Below are positions 8,434-16,157 of a DNA stretch of 18,925 nt, piece after piece. The number at the start of each line of letters is the position of its first letter. The stretch's first letter is position 1. The position numbers and the translations under genes are program-made. Origin of the DNA: Spirogloea muscicola (lineage: Eukaryota > Streptophyta > Zygnematophyceae > Spirogloeales > Spirogloeaceae); the NCBI GenBank assembly GCA_009602725.1, contig WELB01000182.1:159546-178470 (forward strand). Direction: 5' to 3'. Under the pieces are notes generated by a model. It was not told the origin of the DNA. It saw only the letters and a program-made list of their open reading frames with translations, and ran no database searches.

Positions 8434-11400
8434 TTAACTTCCGAAGAGGATGTACATGAATACGAGGAGCCAGGCAGTCATAGAAAAGATAGCAGTAAGG
8501 TGCTCATAGAAGAGCACTGCTGAGACTTCCATCTCCCCAAAGTTGCGGAGGCTGCAAGCGGTGCCTGTTTGAAATGAACAAGTGTGAGCTTGTAAATCAG
8601 TGCACCAGCAGCTGTAGCTACTTCGATGCAGCCCTGATGCAATAACTAATAATAATTGGGCACGTAATTGCTGTTAAAGCTGCGACGTTGAAAGAGCGGT
8701 CACTATCATGTAGTGTACAATGTTGAACCTGCCATTCCTATGTTATAGTCCTGACTTGCCTATTTGAATGGAGGAGGGCATGGCATGTTGCAGCATGAGT
8801 ATGTATCTCAGGAGCTTGTTATCAGGAGGAATCCAGCCGAGCTTGTCAGCAGTCAGAACCACAATCAAGCCTATGGCTGGCATAACAAACAGCCTGGCGA
8901 ATACGATCGCGAAAGTTCTTCCCGCCGGCACAGACGAAGACCCAGGCCCTGCATTGAGAAGCAATAAGCCAAGAGATTGAGACTTTTAGGTTACCGTTTA
9001 TGCCCAAAGGTTGTTTTTTTTGACCAAAGACAAAGATTGAACGGTTGGCAACTAGAATCACAGTCGGCCCAATACCCCTTTGTCCAGCAAATAGATGTAA
9101 TATTACAGGTATCTAATCAGCCTGGTAAGTAATCGCATGACGCTTACCTCCGGCAAGATTACCCCCAAGAACAATCAAAATGCAAGGAATCATCGCTTGG
9201 CTGCATGGATACCATATGCATGATGAGGTTGAATCAAGTGCACAGTGCATTATACATTCAGGAGAGGCAAGGTGTGGGCCTGACGACCATGCACTCGCAT
9301 GGCTGCCTGACTTATTTGATCTGTCGCATCAGGATGCTTGCAAAGTAAATCTGCACGTGCCATTGTCCACATGAGATGCATCCTTAGCATGGGGGTTGCA
9401 CAGACTTAGATGGAAAGTAGCAAACCCGAGTATATCCAACGAATCGGAAATGAATCGCAATGGCCCATCGACATCGAAGAAGGCAAACCGCAAGGGCTTG
9501 ATAAGTCCAAAGATCATAGCCAGGAACTGCAGTCCAACCACATGTTGCATTAGCATGAAGCTTAGTACTTGAAGGTGTGCCCATAGACACAGCTAAGCTT
9601 CTATGCGCTTCATACTTGCTGCAGATATTGCAGTATCTCCTCCGGTTTTGATATGGTAGCTCCAGTCAATGCTGGCTTACTGCAGCGAGTACAGGAGGTC
9701 GGAGGATGTCATATATGTGCAGCGTCTTTGTCAGCCACGTCATAAAGGTAGCAGCCTGTGAGCAGACAACGCACAACCTCAGCACTTAAAAGTACCTTGC
9801 TTTAAGACAACCTTAAGTAATACTTCCAGTTGTCCAATCGTAATGCTTCAATGCGAACCTTGTGCTTGCGTCTGGGCTTTCAAGTTGCATGTTGATGTGC
9901 TCCTGCACTAATACATTCAACAACAACCTGGACGAAAGGCGTGAACATCTCTGTTCCTCATCGTGTGATGTAGTGAATGAGCGATCACAGTGCCTCACCA
10001 ACATAGTCAAGAGCAAGGAAGAGTAAGCTGCTCAAAGTGTCACCTTCCGGCTATGGAGAATGATACCAGACGAGGCCCTCCGAGTGAGCCCATACACCCG
10101 ATCACCAAAGCTCTGCTGGCGGCGAAGCAGCCCCTGGCCCTCACATTCCTCTTCACTTGGCAATGCTTTGGTGCCATCTGCGACGTTATCGGGAAAGTGG
10201 ACATGGCCGGAGGTAGAAGGCCGGACATAACCTGGAATCCACAGCTCTGGAGGTTGCAGGATGTTGTAAACGACTCCCCACATAATAATTGCTGCCATCT
10301 GTGCCAACCCATCCGCATCAGTCAGTCCCGCACTGGAAGTCAATCCACCTTCAGAACATTATTTTGAAGAGCCCAGATAAGAGCATTCAAAACTTGGTCA
10401 TGATTGACTTCAGGAGTGTCACTCATAATGACGACTAATACTGCAACATAGTTAGCTACATGCATCAAAAGCCTGCAGTAGCTGTGATGAGTCAAGTAGT
10501 ATAATTCAGTGGCTGCAAGTACTGACCCACATTCCTACGGCAATGTAGGCTGTCCCATGCTTGCTGCACTGTGGCCCAAAGGGATTATGTGCATCGCTGC
10601 AGACGGCTGTCAGTAACACCAGGGGCATATTGCCCATGTTACCTGGCAGCCAGCAGATTCAGTCAATTTGTGGTCAGAAGGACAGACGGACATCCATGTC
10701 ACAGATGTTGTATCAGAACAAGTCATTCTCCTGTGGCAGACAATCGGTGGTCTAGCAGGCCAGAGAGGTGTGGTCTGCAATAATGAATCCCTAGTCGATT
10801 CAAGACTGCCATGGTGGTGATAGAGTAAGGATGGTAGGAGTCTGAGCCAACCTATGCCCGTAAGGATGTATGTGAGGCGGTAGAACTCGGGGGGGGCATT
10901 GGTCAGCTTCGCTACGACGTGGCCGACGCAGCAGCCCATGATGGAAGCAATGATGACATTCACAGGGATAAACCACCTGGTACAGATAGAAAAGGAGGTT
11001 GCCATATGCTCAGACAATAGAGCTTGACTTGTTCTCAGTCAGTCATTGATGCAACTTGAGTACATAGTGGACCCTTGGTTCTACCACTGAAGTGCCCCGT
11101 ACTCCTTCTACAGGTGTAAACCAATGGCTTCGTGCTCTTGTCCTGACAACCTCATGAATACTGATGCATCCCAAAGTGAATGTCCCTCAGAGGTGACCAA
11201 TCACAGTCCTTGCACTTGACTTGTGCGTGGCCATGCCTCTGCAAGCACCGCGAGGCGTGGTGTGACAGCTCTATATATAAAGGTTGGCTGCTGCAGCACG
11301 AGCGTTCATCATTAAGAAAGTGGCTGACCACCACACCATCAATGACAAAGCTCCCTTCTTTGTTACGGCTAGCACCATGCCTCGAATCACTTCTACTATT

Positions 11401-12137
11401 CTCTCAAGTAAGATGCTGGCCTGACAGTAAGGCCAGCTCAACTCCTGTGGAGGCGGAAAAAGATGTACATACTTGACTTGACTGCTTCTTGCATGACTAG
11501 GAGGATGGGAAAGAGCCCAGCCCAACGTGCTTACTGGCCTGCGCATGGGCATGGGGTGCACGCACCAGGCTATTATCTTCTTTGGGTTGATAGCCTCCCC
11601 GAGGTCCACGAATATAATGGCCGGCAGGAAGACCGCGAAGACAAGCTACAATGACCACAAAGCGAGCAGAGCAATTACAGTTGCAGTAACAGTTACATGG
11701 CCACTCACCAATGCAATCCCCTCAAATTCTATCTTATTCTTAAGCTGTTAAGCATCGCGCTTGCATTGACCTCGCTAGCAGTGGCCACCATCAGGGGACG
11801 AGTTGCTGGGTATTTCACTTGATTTGTACTGGAGGTAGACACGCAATGCAGGTCACTGCAGGAATTGATCTGCTGACGTCCTCGACAGGCTGGTGAGAGC
11901 CTGTCGGCGTCAGCGCCGTCAGCGGGGGAAGCTGACCTTGCTGACGCTCTTGCGAGCGGGGCCGGGGAAGACGTTGACGGACGGGAGCGCCATGACGAGG
12001 CCGACGGAGCAGATGATAAGGACCTTGACGATCGGCAGCACGGAGCTGAGCAGCAGGTGGCTCACGAGCAGGCCGTCGCCCAGGCCGCCACCACCGCCGC
12101 CGCCGCCAAGCGCCAGAGCAATGGCGTCCAGCAGCAT
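8434..12137 (-). CDS. PIN-LIKES (PILS) / auxin efflux carrier family membrane transporter, 11 exons
   Basis: Exons in transcript order: 12137-11937, 11645-11566, 10976-10852, 10642-10527, 10298-10044, 9902-9859, 9679-9616, 9526-9426, 9200-9148, 8948-8760 and 8564-8434 (TAA). All are in phase, giving 452 aa. The start is the first ATG after an in-frame stop at 12167-12165. The N-terminal half has the first membrane segment (about residues 27-51), KLVFAVFLPAIIF and WWFIPVNVIIASIMG, and the glycine-asparagine motif GNMGNMPL (136-143). A hydrophilic loop of roughly 100 residues (about 190-295) follows. The C-terminal half has DGPLRFISDSLDILG, MIPCILIVLGGNLAGG, ARLFVMPAIGL and LLQHAMPSSIQIG, ending near VFMYILFGS. 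This is the Mem_trans fold. Plant PILS proteins sit in the ER membrane and affect intracellular auxin; the algal substrate is not known. Exons 6 and 7 encode the variable loop and are the least certain. The last intron is GC-AG. Confidence 0.93.
8565..8759 (-). other. GC-AG intron, last intron of the PILS gene
   Basis: On the minus strand the donor is ATAG|GCAAGT (8760|8759) and the acceptor is AAACAG|GC (8565|8564). Joining them gives IQIGTACSLRNFGEMEVSAV, which continues the conserved PILS C-terminus in phase. The only nearby GT (8755-8754) would need phase 2 and breaks the frame. Confidence 0.8.
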
Positions 12138-12408
12138 CGTCACAGCCGCCGGCGCTCGAGCCTCTCACGCTCGCCGCTTCTGCATCAGCAGAGAGAGGCC
12201 TCCTCGCGATCCCGCGCGCCCGTCGGCCGAAGCCGCCGCCTCTGCCGCATATCGCGGGCGCGCGCCGCAGCGGCACGCGGCTCCCGGGACGCCCCACAGA
12301 CCAGCCGATGGAGAACAGCCGTCAGCTACGGCATGCAGCGCTGCCTATGTCGCCGCAGAGGCGGCGGCCAGCCACGGTGAAGGCGGCGGCGGCGGCGGCG
12401 GCGGCGGN

Positions 12409-12442
<34 letters not shown>

Positions 12443-12590
12443 GCGCCCGGCGGCTGGACGGGTAATCAAGAGCATGAACCTTCTTAACGGCGGCACGTGA
12501 CGGCAGATCGCAGAACGTGGCGTGGCTAACGTCCCGTTTTTGGTGCTAATCATTTGCGAGGAGGACTTCTTTTTGGCTCCCGTGTCTATG
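12138..12590. promoter_or_regulatory. PILS 5' flank, GC-rich, with (GGC)n run
   Basis: No gene is recognised here. The interval should contain the PILS 5' UTR and promoter. A CACGTG hexamer (G-box/E-box core) lies at 12494-12499, about 360 bases upstream of the ATG, but one hexamer is weak evidence. Long open frames in this stretch arise from the high GC content. Confidence 0.4.
12382..12441. repeat. (GGC)n trinucleotide repeat containing an ambiguous base
   Basis: About 20 GGC units in a row, interrupted by an n at 12408. The ambiguous base suggests the assembly could not resolve the run, so its true length is uncertain. It lies about 250-300 bases upstream of the PILS ATG. Confidence 0.9.
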
Positions 12591-12809
12591 TCTTATTCTT
12601 TTCCTTCTACACGTTTTGGGCTGGCCTTTCCCAGCACTTACTATTCTCTATGGTCCCTGGTCTCCATTTTGTGCTTGTTTTTCTTAGTGCTACCCCTGGC
12701 CACTTCTCGTACTTTGTTCATTCTTTTTTTGGGCTGGCTTTTTCTGGCGACTTCTTTCCAGCCCCTATCCTCAATGGGCGAGCCCCTTCTTCTATGGTCC
12801 CTCGCCTTC

Positions 12810-12935
12810 GCTGTCCACTTGCGAGCAGGCCGCGCCTTGACTGCTGCCTCCGGCTTCCGTCAGGGCGAGCAATTCGCTAGTGTATCGTATGCGCCTGGCC
12901 GTCTCGCTGCAGAGATTGCGGCTGCTGATATTAAA
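12810..12935 (+). pseudogene. Scrambled remnant of the repeat-family coding region
   Basis: The string AGTGTATCGTATGCGCCTGG, continuing through CCGTCTCGCTGCAGAG (about 12879-12916), matches the complement of the segment near 13268-13305. Just before it, HLRAGRALTAASG resembles HLRSGRALAAASG, which in the better copy (13142-13450) lies after that segment, not before. The order of blocks is thus rearranged relative to that copy. Confidence 0.45.
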
Positions 12936-13046
12936 GAATTGGCTGTAAAGTGCCAGCCAGATGCACACAGGTGTTCATGACGAAGCCAAAGGCTAGGCAG
13001 ACAGGGCGCAGAAAGAAAGAAGAAAGTGCTCGCCCATTGAGAATAG

Positions 13047-13065
13047 GGGCTGGAACAACCAGCCC
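13047..13065. repeat. Conserved perfect hairpin of the repeat family
   Basis: GGGCTGG (13047-13053), loop AACAA, CCAGCCC (13059-13065). The same arms appear at 14942-14960 with a different loop. Confidence 0.7.
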
Positions 13066-13141
13066 GAAAAAGAATGAACAGAGTACGAGAAGGGGGCCAG
13101 GGGAAGCGCTAAGAAACAGAAACAAAGCAGCTACGAGACAC

Positions 13142-13450
13142 TCAGTAACCCCTGCTAAGCAGCCGAAGATCAGAGATGCTGGGCTCCTGGAAGTGGGTCC
13201 CCTGGCCAGAGCCAGAGGCAGCAGCGAGGGCTCTGCCGGAACGAAGGTGCAGCGCCCGGGCCATGGACCTCTGCAGCGAGACGGCCAGGCACATTCGATA
13301 CACTTGCGCCAGCGACCCGGCTGCAGGGAAGTCTACCGGCTCTCCATGGAAGCGCCGGGCGATGGTGTGGCGGGCGAGCTGGGTGAGCAGCTCGAGCCAC
13401 CGAGCGCCCAGCGCCCCATGTGTGTCGATGGCCAAGAAAGAGAGCGCAGA
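13142..13450 (-). pseudogene. Probable C-terminal remnant of a non-LTR retrotransposon-like ORF
   Basis: The minus strand is open through this stretch. It reads FLAIDTHGALGARW, then LLTQLARHTIARRFHGEP, then VYRMCLAVSLQRSMARALHL, then RSGRALAAASG, and ends DLRLLSRGY before a TGA. The layout of a hydrophobic strand with a G-x-x-G turn, an 'LLxxLAR' helix, then 'LAVSLQR' and an Arg/Ala-rich helix resembles the tail after reverse transcriptase in plant and algal LINE-like polyproteins. That resemblance is from memory. Upstream, the frame runs into repeat DNA and no catalytic domain is present, so it cannot encode an active enzyme. A captured fragment of a host gene is the alternative. Confidence 0.4.
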
Positions 13451-13572
13451 AAGAAAGCGCGGCCAGATTGACTGGTGGCTGGGAAAAGAAAGTGCTCGCC
13501 CATTGAGAATAGGGGCTGGAAAAGCGAGCCCGAAAAAGAATGAACAGAGTATGAGAAGGGGGCCAGGGGAAG

Positions 13573-13922
13573 CGCTAAGAAACAGAAACAAAGCAGCTAC
13601 GTTTTACTCAGTAACCTCTGCTAAGCAGCCGCAGGTCGGGATGCTAGGCTCGTTGAAGTGGGTCCCCCGGGAAAAGCCAGCCCAAAAGAATGGACAAGGT
13701 CTGAAGGAGCCGGAGTCGAAGCAGTCAGTTGTACGAAGCGCAGAGGTCTATGGCCCGCGCGCTGCACCTTTCGTGCTGGCAGAGCCCTCGCTGCTGCCTC
13801 TGGCTCTGGCCAGGGGACCCACTTCCAGGAGCCTAGCATCTCTGATCTGCGGCTGCTTAGCAGGGGTTACTGAGTGATTCGTAGCTGCTTTGTTTCTTTG
13901 TGTGCTGGCTTTTCTTAGCGCT
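13573..13922. repeat. Inverted repeat within the cluster (arms about 100 bp)
   Basis: The left arm at about 13573-13668 and the right arm at about 13815-13922 are complementary. Both contain the GCTGCTTAGCAG, AGCTGCTTTGTTTC and CTTAGCGC blocks, in opposite orientation. The spacer of about 150 bases includes another partial unit. The arms differ at several positions. Confidence 0.6.
13746..13873 (+). pseudogene. Frameshifted copy of the repeat-family coding tail
   Basis: This matches the 13142-13270 segment in opposite orientation, ending in the same DLRLLSRGY and TGA (13871-13873). One extra base after GCTGCACCTT puts the earlier part out of frame with the end, so the copy is broken. Confidence 0.5.
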
Positions 13923-13930
13923 TCCCCTGG

Positions 13931-14082
13931 CCTGGTATTCATGCATCGATTAGTGACCTTTATGTTTTGACCCGTGGTTATTGAGCGGGTCAATCTGCTG
14001 TAGGTTATGTAGATTTTTATATGTGCTTGCCTTTGTACCTGGCCATTTGGCCTACATTTCTTTCTAATACACGATCTCTTCC
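13931..14082 (+). mobile_element. Copy B of the 180-bp element, inserted within another repeat unit
   Basis: The copy begins at TGGTATTCATG, lacking the first ~30 bases of the longer copies, and ends at GATCTCTT. The left flank ends CTTCCCCTGGCC and the right flank begins CCTTCTCGTACTC. In uninterrupted units of the cluster (complement of about 13090-13115) these two flanks are adjacent. Copy B therefore inserted after the host unit was formed. The hairpin arms TTGACCCG (13967-13974) and CGGGTCAA (13986-13993) are intact. Confidence 0.65.
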
Positions 14083-14503
14083 TTCTCGTACTCTGTTTTC
14101 TTTTTTGGGCTGGCTTTTCCAGCTCCCTCAACGGGCGAGCACTTTCTCTTATTCTGCGGGTGACATCTATCCGCCTGGCAAGTTACTCTGACTTGACTTA
14201 CTAACTCGCGGTTACTGAGAGCCCCCTTGCTGCCGACTTAGCAGTTAGTATATTGCTTTTTACGCCATCCGGCCCCTCCAGACCTTGCCCAGTCTTTTGG
14301 GCTGGCCTCTCACAGCCATCAGTCCACTTGGAAGCGCTGTTCTCTATGGGCGAGCAATTTCGCTTACACAGCCTTCGACCCCTTTCATCAGCAGCCGCAT
14401 TCTTCATATGGGGGGATGGCCCCGGGCCACTTTCAATTCCAATTCAAGGTAGTGGCGGTGAAGAGAGTGGCTGTCCAAACAACAAGCTCGCCCAAAGGAA
14501 TTC

Positions 14504-14670
14504 CGTGTATTAGAAAGAAATGTAGGCCAAATGGCCAAGTACAAAGGCAAGCACATCTAAAGATCTACATAACCTACAGCAGAATGACCCGCTCAATAAC
14601 CACGGGTCAAAACATAAAGGTCACTACTCGATGCATGAATACCAGATGCCAGAAACGGAGCCCTTCTGCC
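14504..14670 (-). mobile_element. Copy C of the 180-bp element, left arm of a large inverted repeat
   Basis: Same orientation as copy A, with a few substitutions, and it lacks the ATCTCTT end. It is followed after 33 bases by the oppositely oriented copy D. Confidence 0.7.
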
Positions 14671-14703
14671 TTGCACCAGAAAGCTGGGCGAGCTCTAGTA
14701 GGT
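14671..14703. repeat. Loop region of the large inverted repeat
   Basis: The loop contains GCACCAGAAAGCTGGGCGAG and ends AGCTCTAG, then the first bases of copy D. A close relative of this string lies at about 7006-7030, next to another repeat of the family. Confidence 0.5.
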
Positions 14704-14878
14704 GGCAGAAGGGCTCCGTTCCTGGCATCTGGTATTCATGCATCGAGTAGTGACCTTTATGTTTTGACCCGTGGTTATTGAGCGGGTCAATCTGCTGTAG
14801 GTTATGTAGATTTTTAGATGTGCTTGCCTTTGTACCTGGCCATTTGGCCTACATTTCTTTCTAATACACGATCTCTTC
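14699..14878 (+). mobile_element. Copy D of the 180-bp element, right arm of a large inverted repeat
   Basis: Nearly full-length complement of copy A, from TAGGTGGCAG to GATCTCTT, and complementary to copy C over about 165 bases. Hairpin arms are at 14764-14771 and 14783-14790. A transcript across C and D would fold into a long, near-perfect stem. Confidence 0.75.
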
Positions 14879-14941
14879 TGCCACCCAAAGGGCTCTTAGC
14901 GCTTCCCCTGGCCCCCTTTCGTACTCTGTTCATTCTTTTTT

Positions 14942-14960
14942 GGGCTGGCTTTTCCAGCCC
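14942..14960. repeat. Conserved perfect hairpin GGGCTGG-CTTTT-CCAGCCC
   Basis: Seven-base-pair stem and five-base loop, followed by CTATTCTC and ATGGGCGAGC as in the other units. Confidence 0.7.
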
Positions 14961-15000
14961 CTATTCTCAAATGGGCGAGCACTTTCTTCAAAGGAATGTA

Positions 15001-15390
15001 CAAGGTCTGGAAGAGCCGGATGGAGCAGAAAGCATGACAACTACTCTCCAAGACGTCAGCAAGTGGCGCTTCCACTTCGACTTGAGGCCACTTCCGAGCG
15101 CTAACAAGGCGCCAGGGGCAGCAGGGCGAGCAGTCCAGCTATTTCTGCTGCCAGGTTGCCAGCGCTGATTACCACGAAATGCGCCTCTCCGTCTCCCAGG
15201 CATTCGCCATGCATTTGCTGGCCTGCCACGCCTTGGCTGCCGCTCTGGGTCCGGAATGCTGGTCCTTGTTGGCAGCCCACCTGTGGTCGCAGCTGTGCCG
15301 TGCCTCGATGGCGTCTCTTGTGCAGGTTGAATCGTGGGTGCTCCTTTTTCAGTGCTGTACCAGACTTCTGGCTGCCGCACTTACAATACA
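15001..15390 (+). pseudogene. Further decayed coding remnant at the edge of the repeat cluster
   Basis: The plus strand at about 15111-15260 reads QGEQSSYF, then ADYHEMRLSVSQAFAMHLLA and HALAAALGPECW. This parallels VYRMCLAVSLQRSMARALHL and RSGRALAAASG of the 13142-13450 copy. Its start, CAGGGCGAGCA, also occurs near 12865. No complete domain or start codon is recognisable. Confidence 0.35.
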
Positions 15391-16072
15391 TATTCCTATT
15401 GTAAGATGGTGACCTCCCTGGGTGCCTGATCAGATACAATCACTTCATTGGCACTAATGACACGCCCAAGGCTTACTATTGATTGATCCAGCTAGATGAG
15501 ACATGCCACGTGCATTTGTCAATAAATTAATTCGAGTCAGACGGACGTGCCAATGCTATCAACCATGGTAGCACGCGACGGTGACCCACAAAGCATGACA
15601 AAGAGGCTCGTGCACCGCATACACGCACTCAAAGGGTGCAGGAGTGCGCACTTTATGTGAGCATGCTACACAACAACAATATCCCAATATTTGCTGCACA
15701 GGCTTTTTGATGGCACGTATTCGATCGGCAAGGAAAATGCCTGCTGGTCATTGGGACCATCAAGTGCCTGAACACGATGTTTTTAAAATCACTGGCTTCT
15801 GAAAAGGCCTTGCAAAACATTCTTTCAGAAATACCTCTCCTAGCCATTGCCAATAGCTTCAGCCCGCTCATTTGAGAGGAGCTACTACTAAACTAAAAGG
15901 TCCATCATGGTGTCTATCATTGACCCTGGTCGTGACTGGTATGATTACTGGGCCCCCACACAGTGACCAAAAGTCTAATGAGTAATGTATGTCCTGATCC
16001 ATAGTTCAACAGGCGTCAGCAATAGCTAGGGGTCACAAATCACAAACTGCAATATTGTCAAAAGAGACCCAC
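15391..16072. other. Intergenic sequence, no feature recognised
   Basis: AT-richer sequence downstream of the DUF1295 gene. The open frame at 15653-15871 on the minus strand has no recognisable motif. I see no RNA gene or repeat here. Confidence 0.5.
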
Positions 16073-16077
16073 TTACA
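16073..16077 (-). terminator. Candidate poly(A) signal TGTAA of the DUF1295 gene
   Basis: TTACA on the plus strand (TGTAA on the minus strand) lies about 81 bases after the stop codon at 16160-16158, a normal spacing for a chlorophyte poly(A) signal. Confidence 0.45.
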
Positions 16078-16157
16078 GCGGGCAGTGGGAATCTAGTGCC
16101 TGACTCATCACATGTCAACATTGAGCAGTGTGGTCAGTACCCAGACATCAAATCCAG

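Larger units (their letters stand above)
12590..15000. repeat. Repeat cluster: nested direct and inverted units of one retroelement-like family
   Basis: The cluster is built from a recurring block containing CTTAGCGCTTCCCCTGGCC, CGTACTCTGTTCATTC, GGGCTGG with CCAGCCC, CTATTCTCAATGGGCGAGC, and a decayed coding stretch. By orientation of the block: 12590-12980 plus, 13021-13475 minus, 13488-13720 minus, 13740-13930 plus, 14083-14160 plus, 14255-14400 plus and 14885-15000 plus. It lies between the 5' end of PILS and the 3' end of the DUF1295 gene. Confidence 0.75.

Noticed and set aside
10610-11017. Open frame of 135 codons on the minus strand read as one protein
   Set aside because: Only 10852-10976 of it is a PILS exon. 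The rest is intron sequence and antisense to nothing recognisable, and splicing into 10642-10527 restores the conserved GNMGNMPL motif.
11815-12297. Arg/Pro/Ala-rich minus-strand frame of 160 codons
   Set aside because: It is out of frame with the PILS first exon that overlaps it, and its composition is what GC-rich DNA gives in a wrong frame.
11893-12465. Plus-strand frame of 190 codons running through the GGC repeat
   Set aside because: It is antisense to PILS exon 1, low complexity, and crosses an ambiguous base. No family features.
12494-12499. CACGTG as a PILS G-box
   Set aside because: A single hexamer is expected by chance in a GC-rich flank. Kept only as a remark in the flank entry.
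13176-13877. Plus-strand frame of 233 codons in the repeat cluster, the longest in the window
   Set aside because: It runs through several repeat units of opposite orientation, so it is a by-product of inverted GC-rich repeats. The more protein-like signal is on the minus strand at 13142-13450.
6414-14878. Possible CRISPR-like array from the repeated 180-bp units
   Set aside because: Units are long, dispersed, in both orientations and without regular spacers, and the host is a eukaryote.
15653-15871. Minus-strand frame of 72 codons in the DUF1295 3' flank
   Set aside because: It shows no recognisable motif and lies beyond the likely poly(A) signal at 16073-16077.
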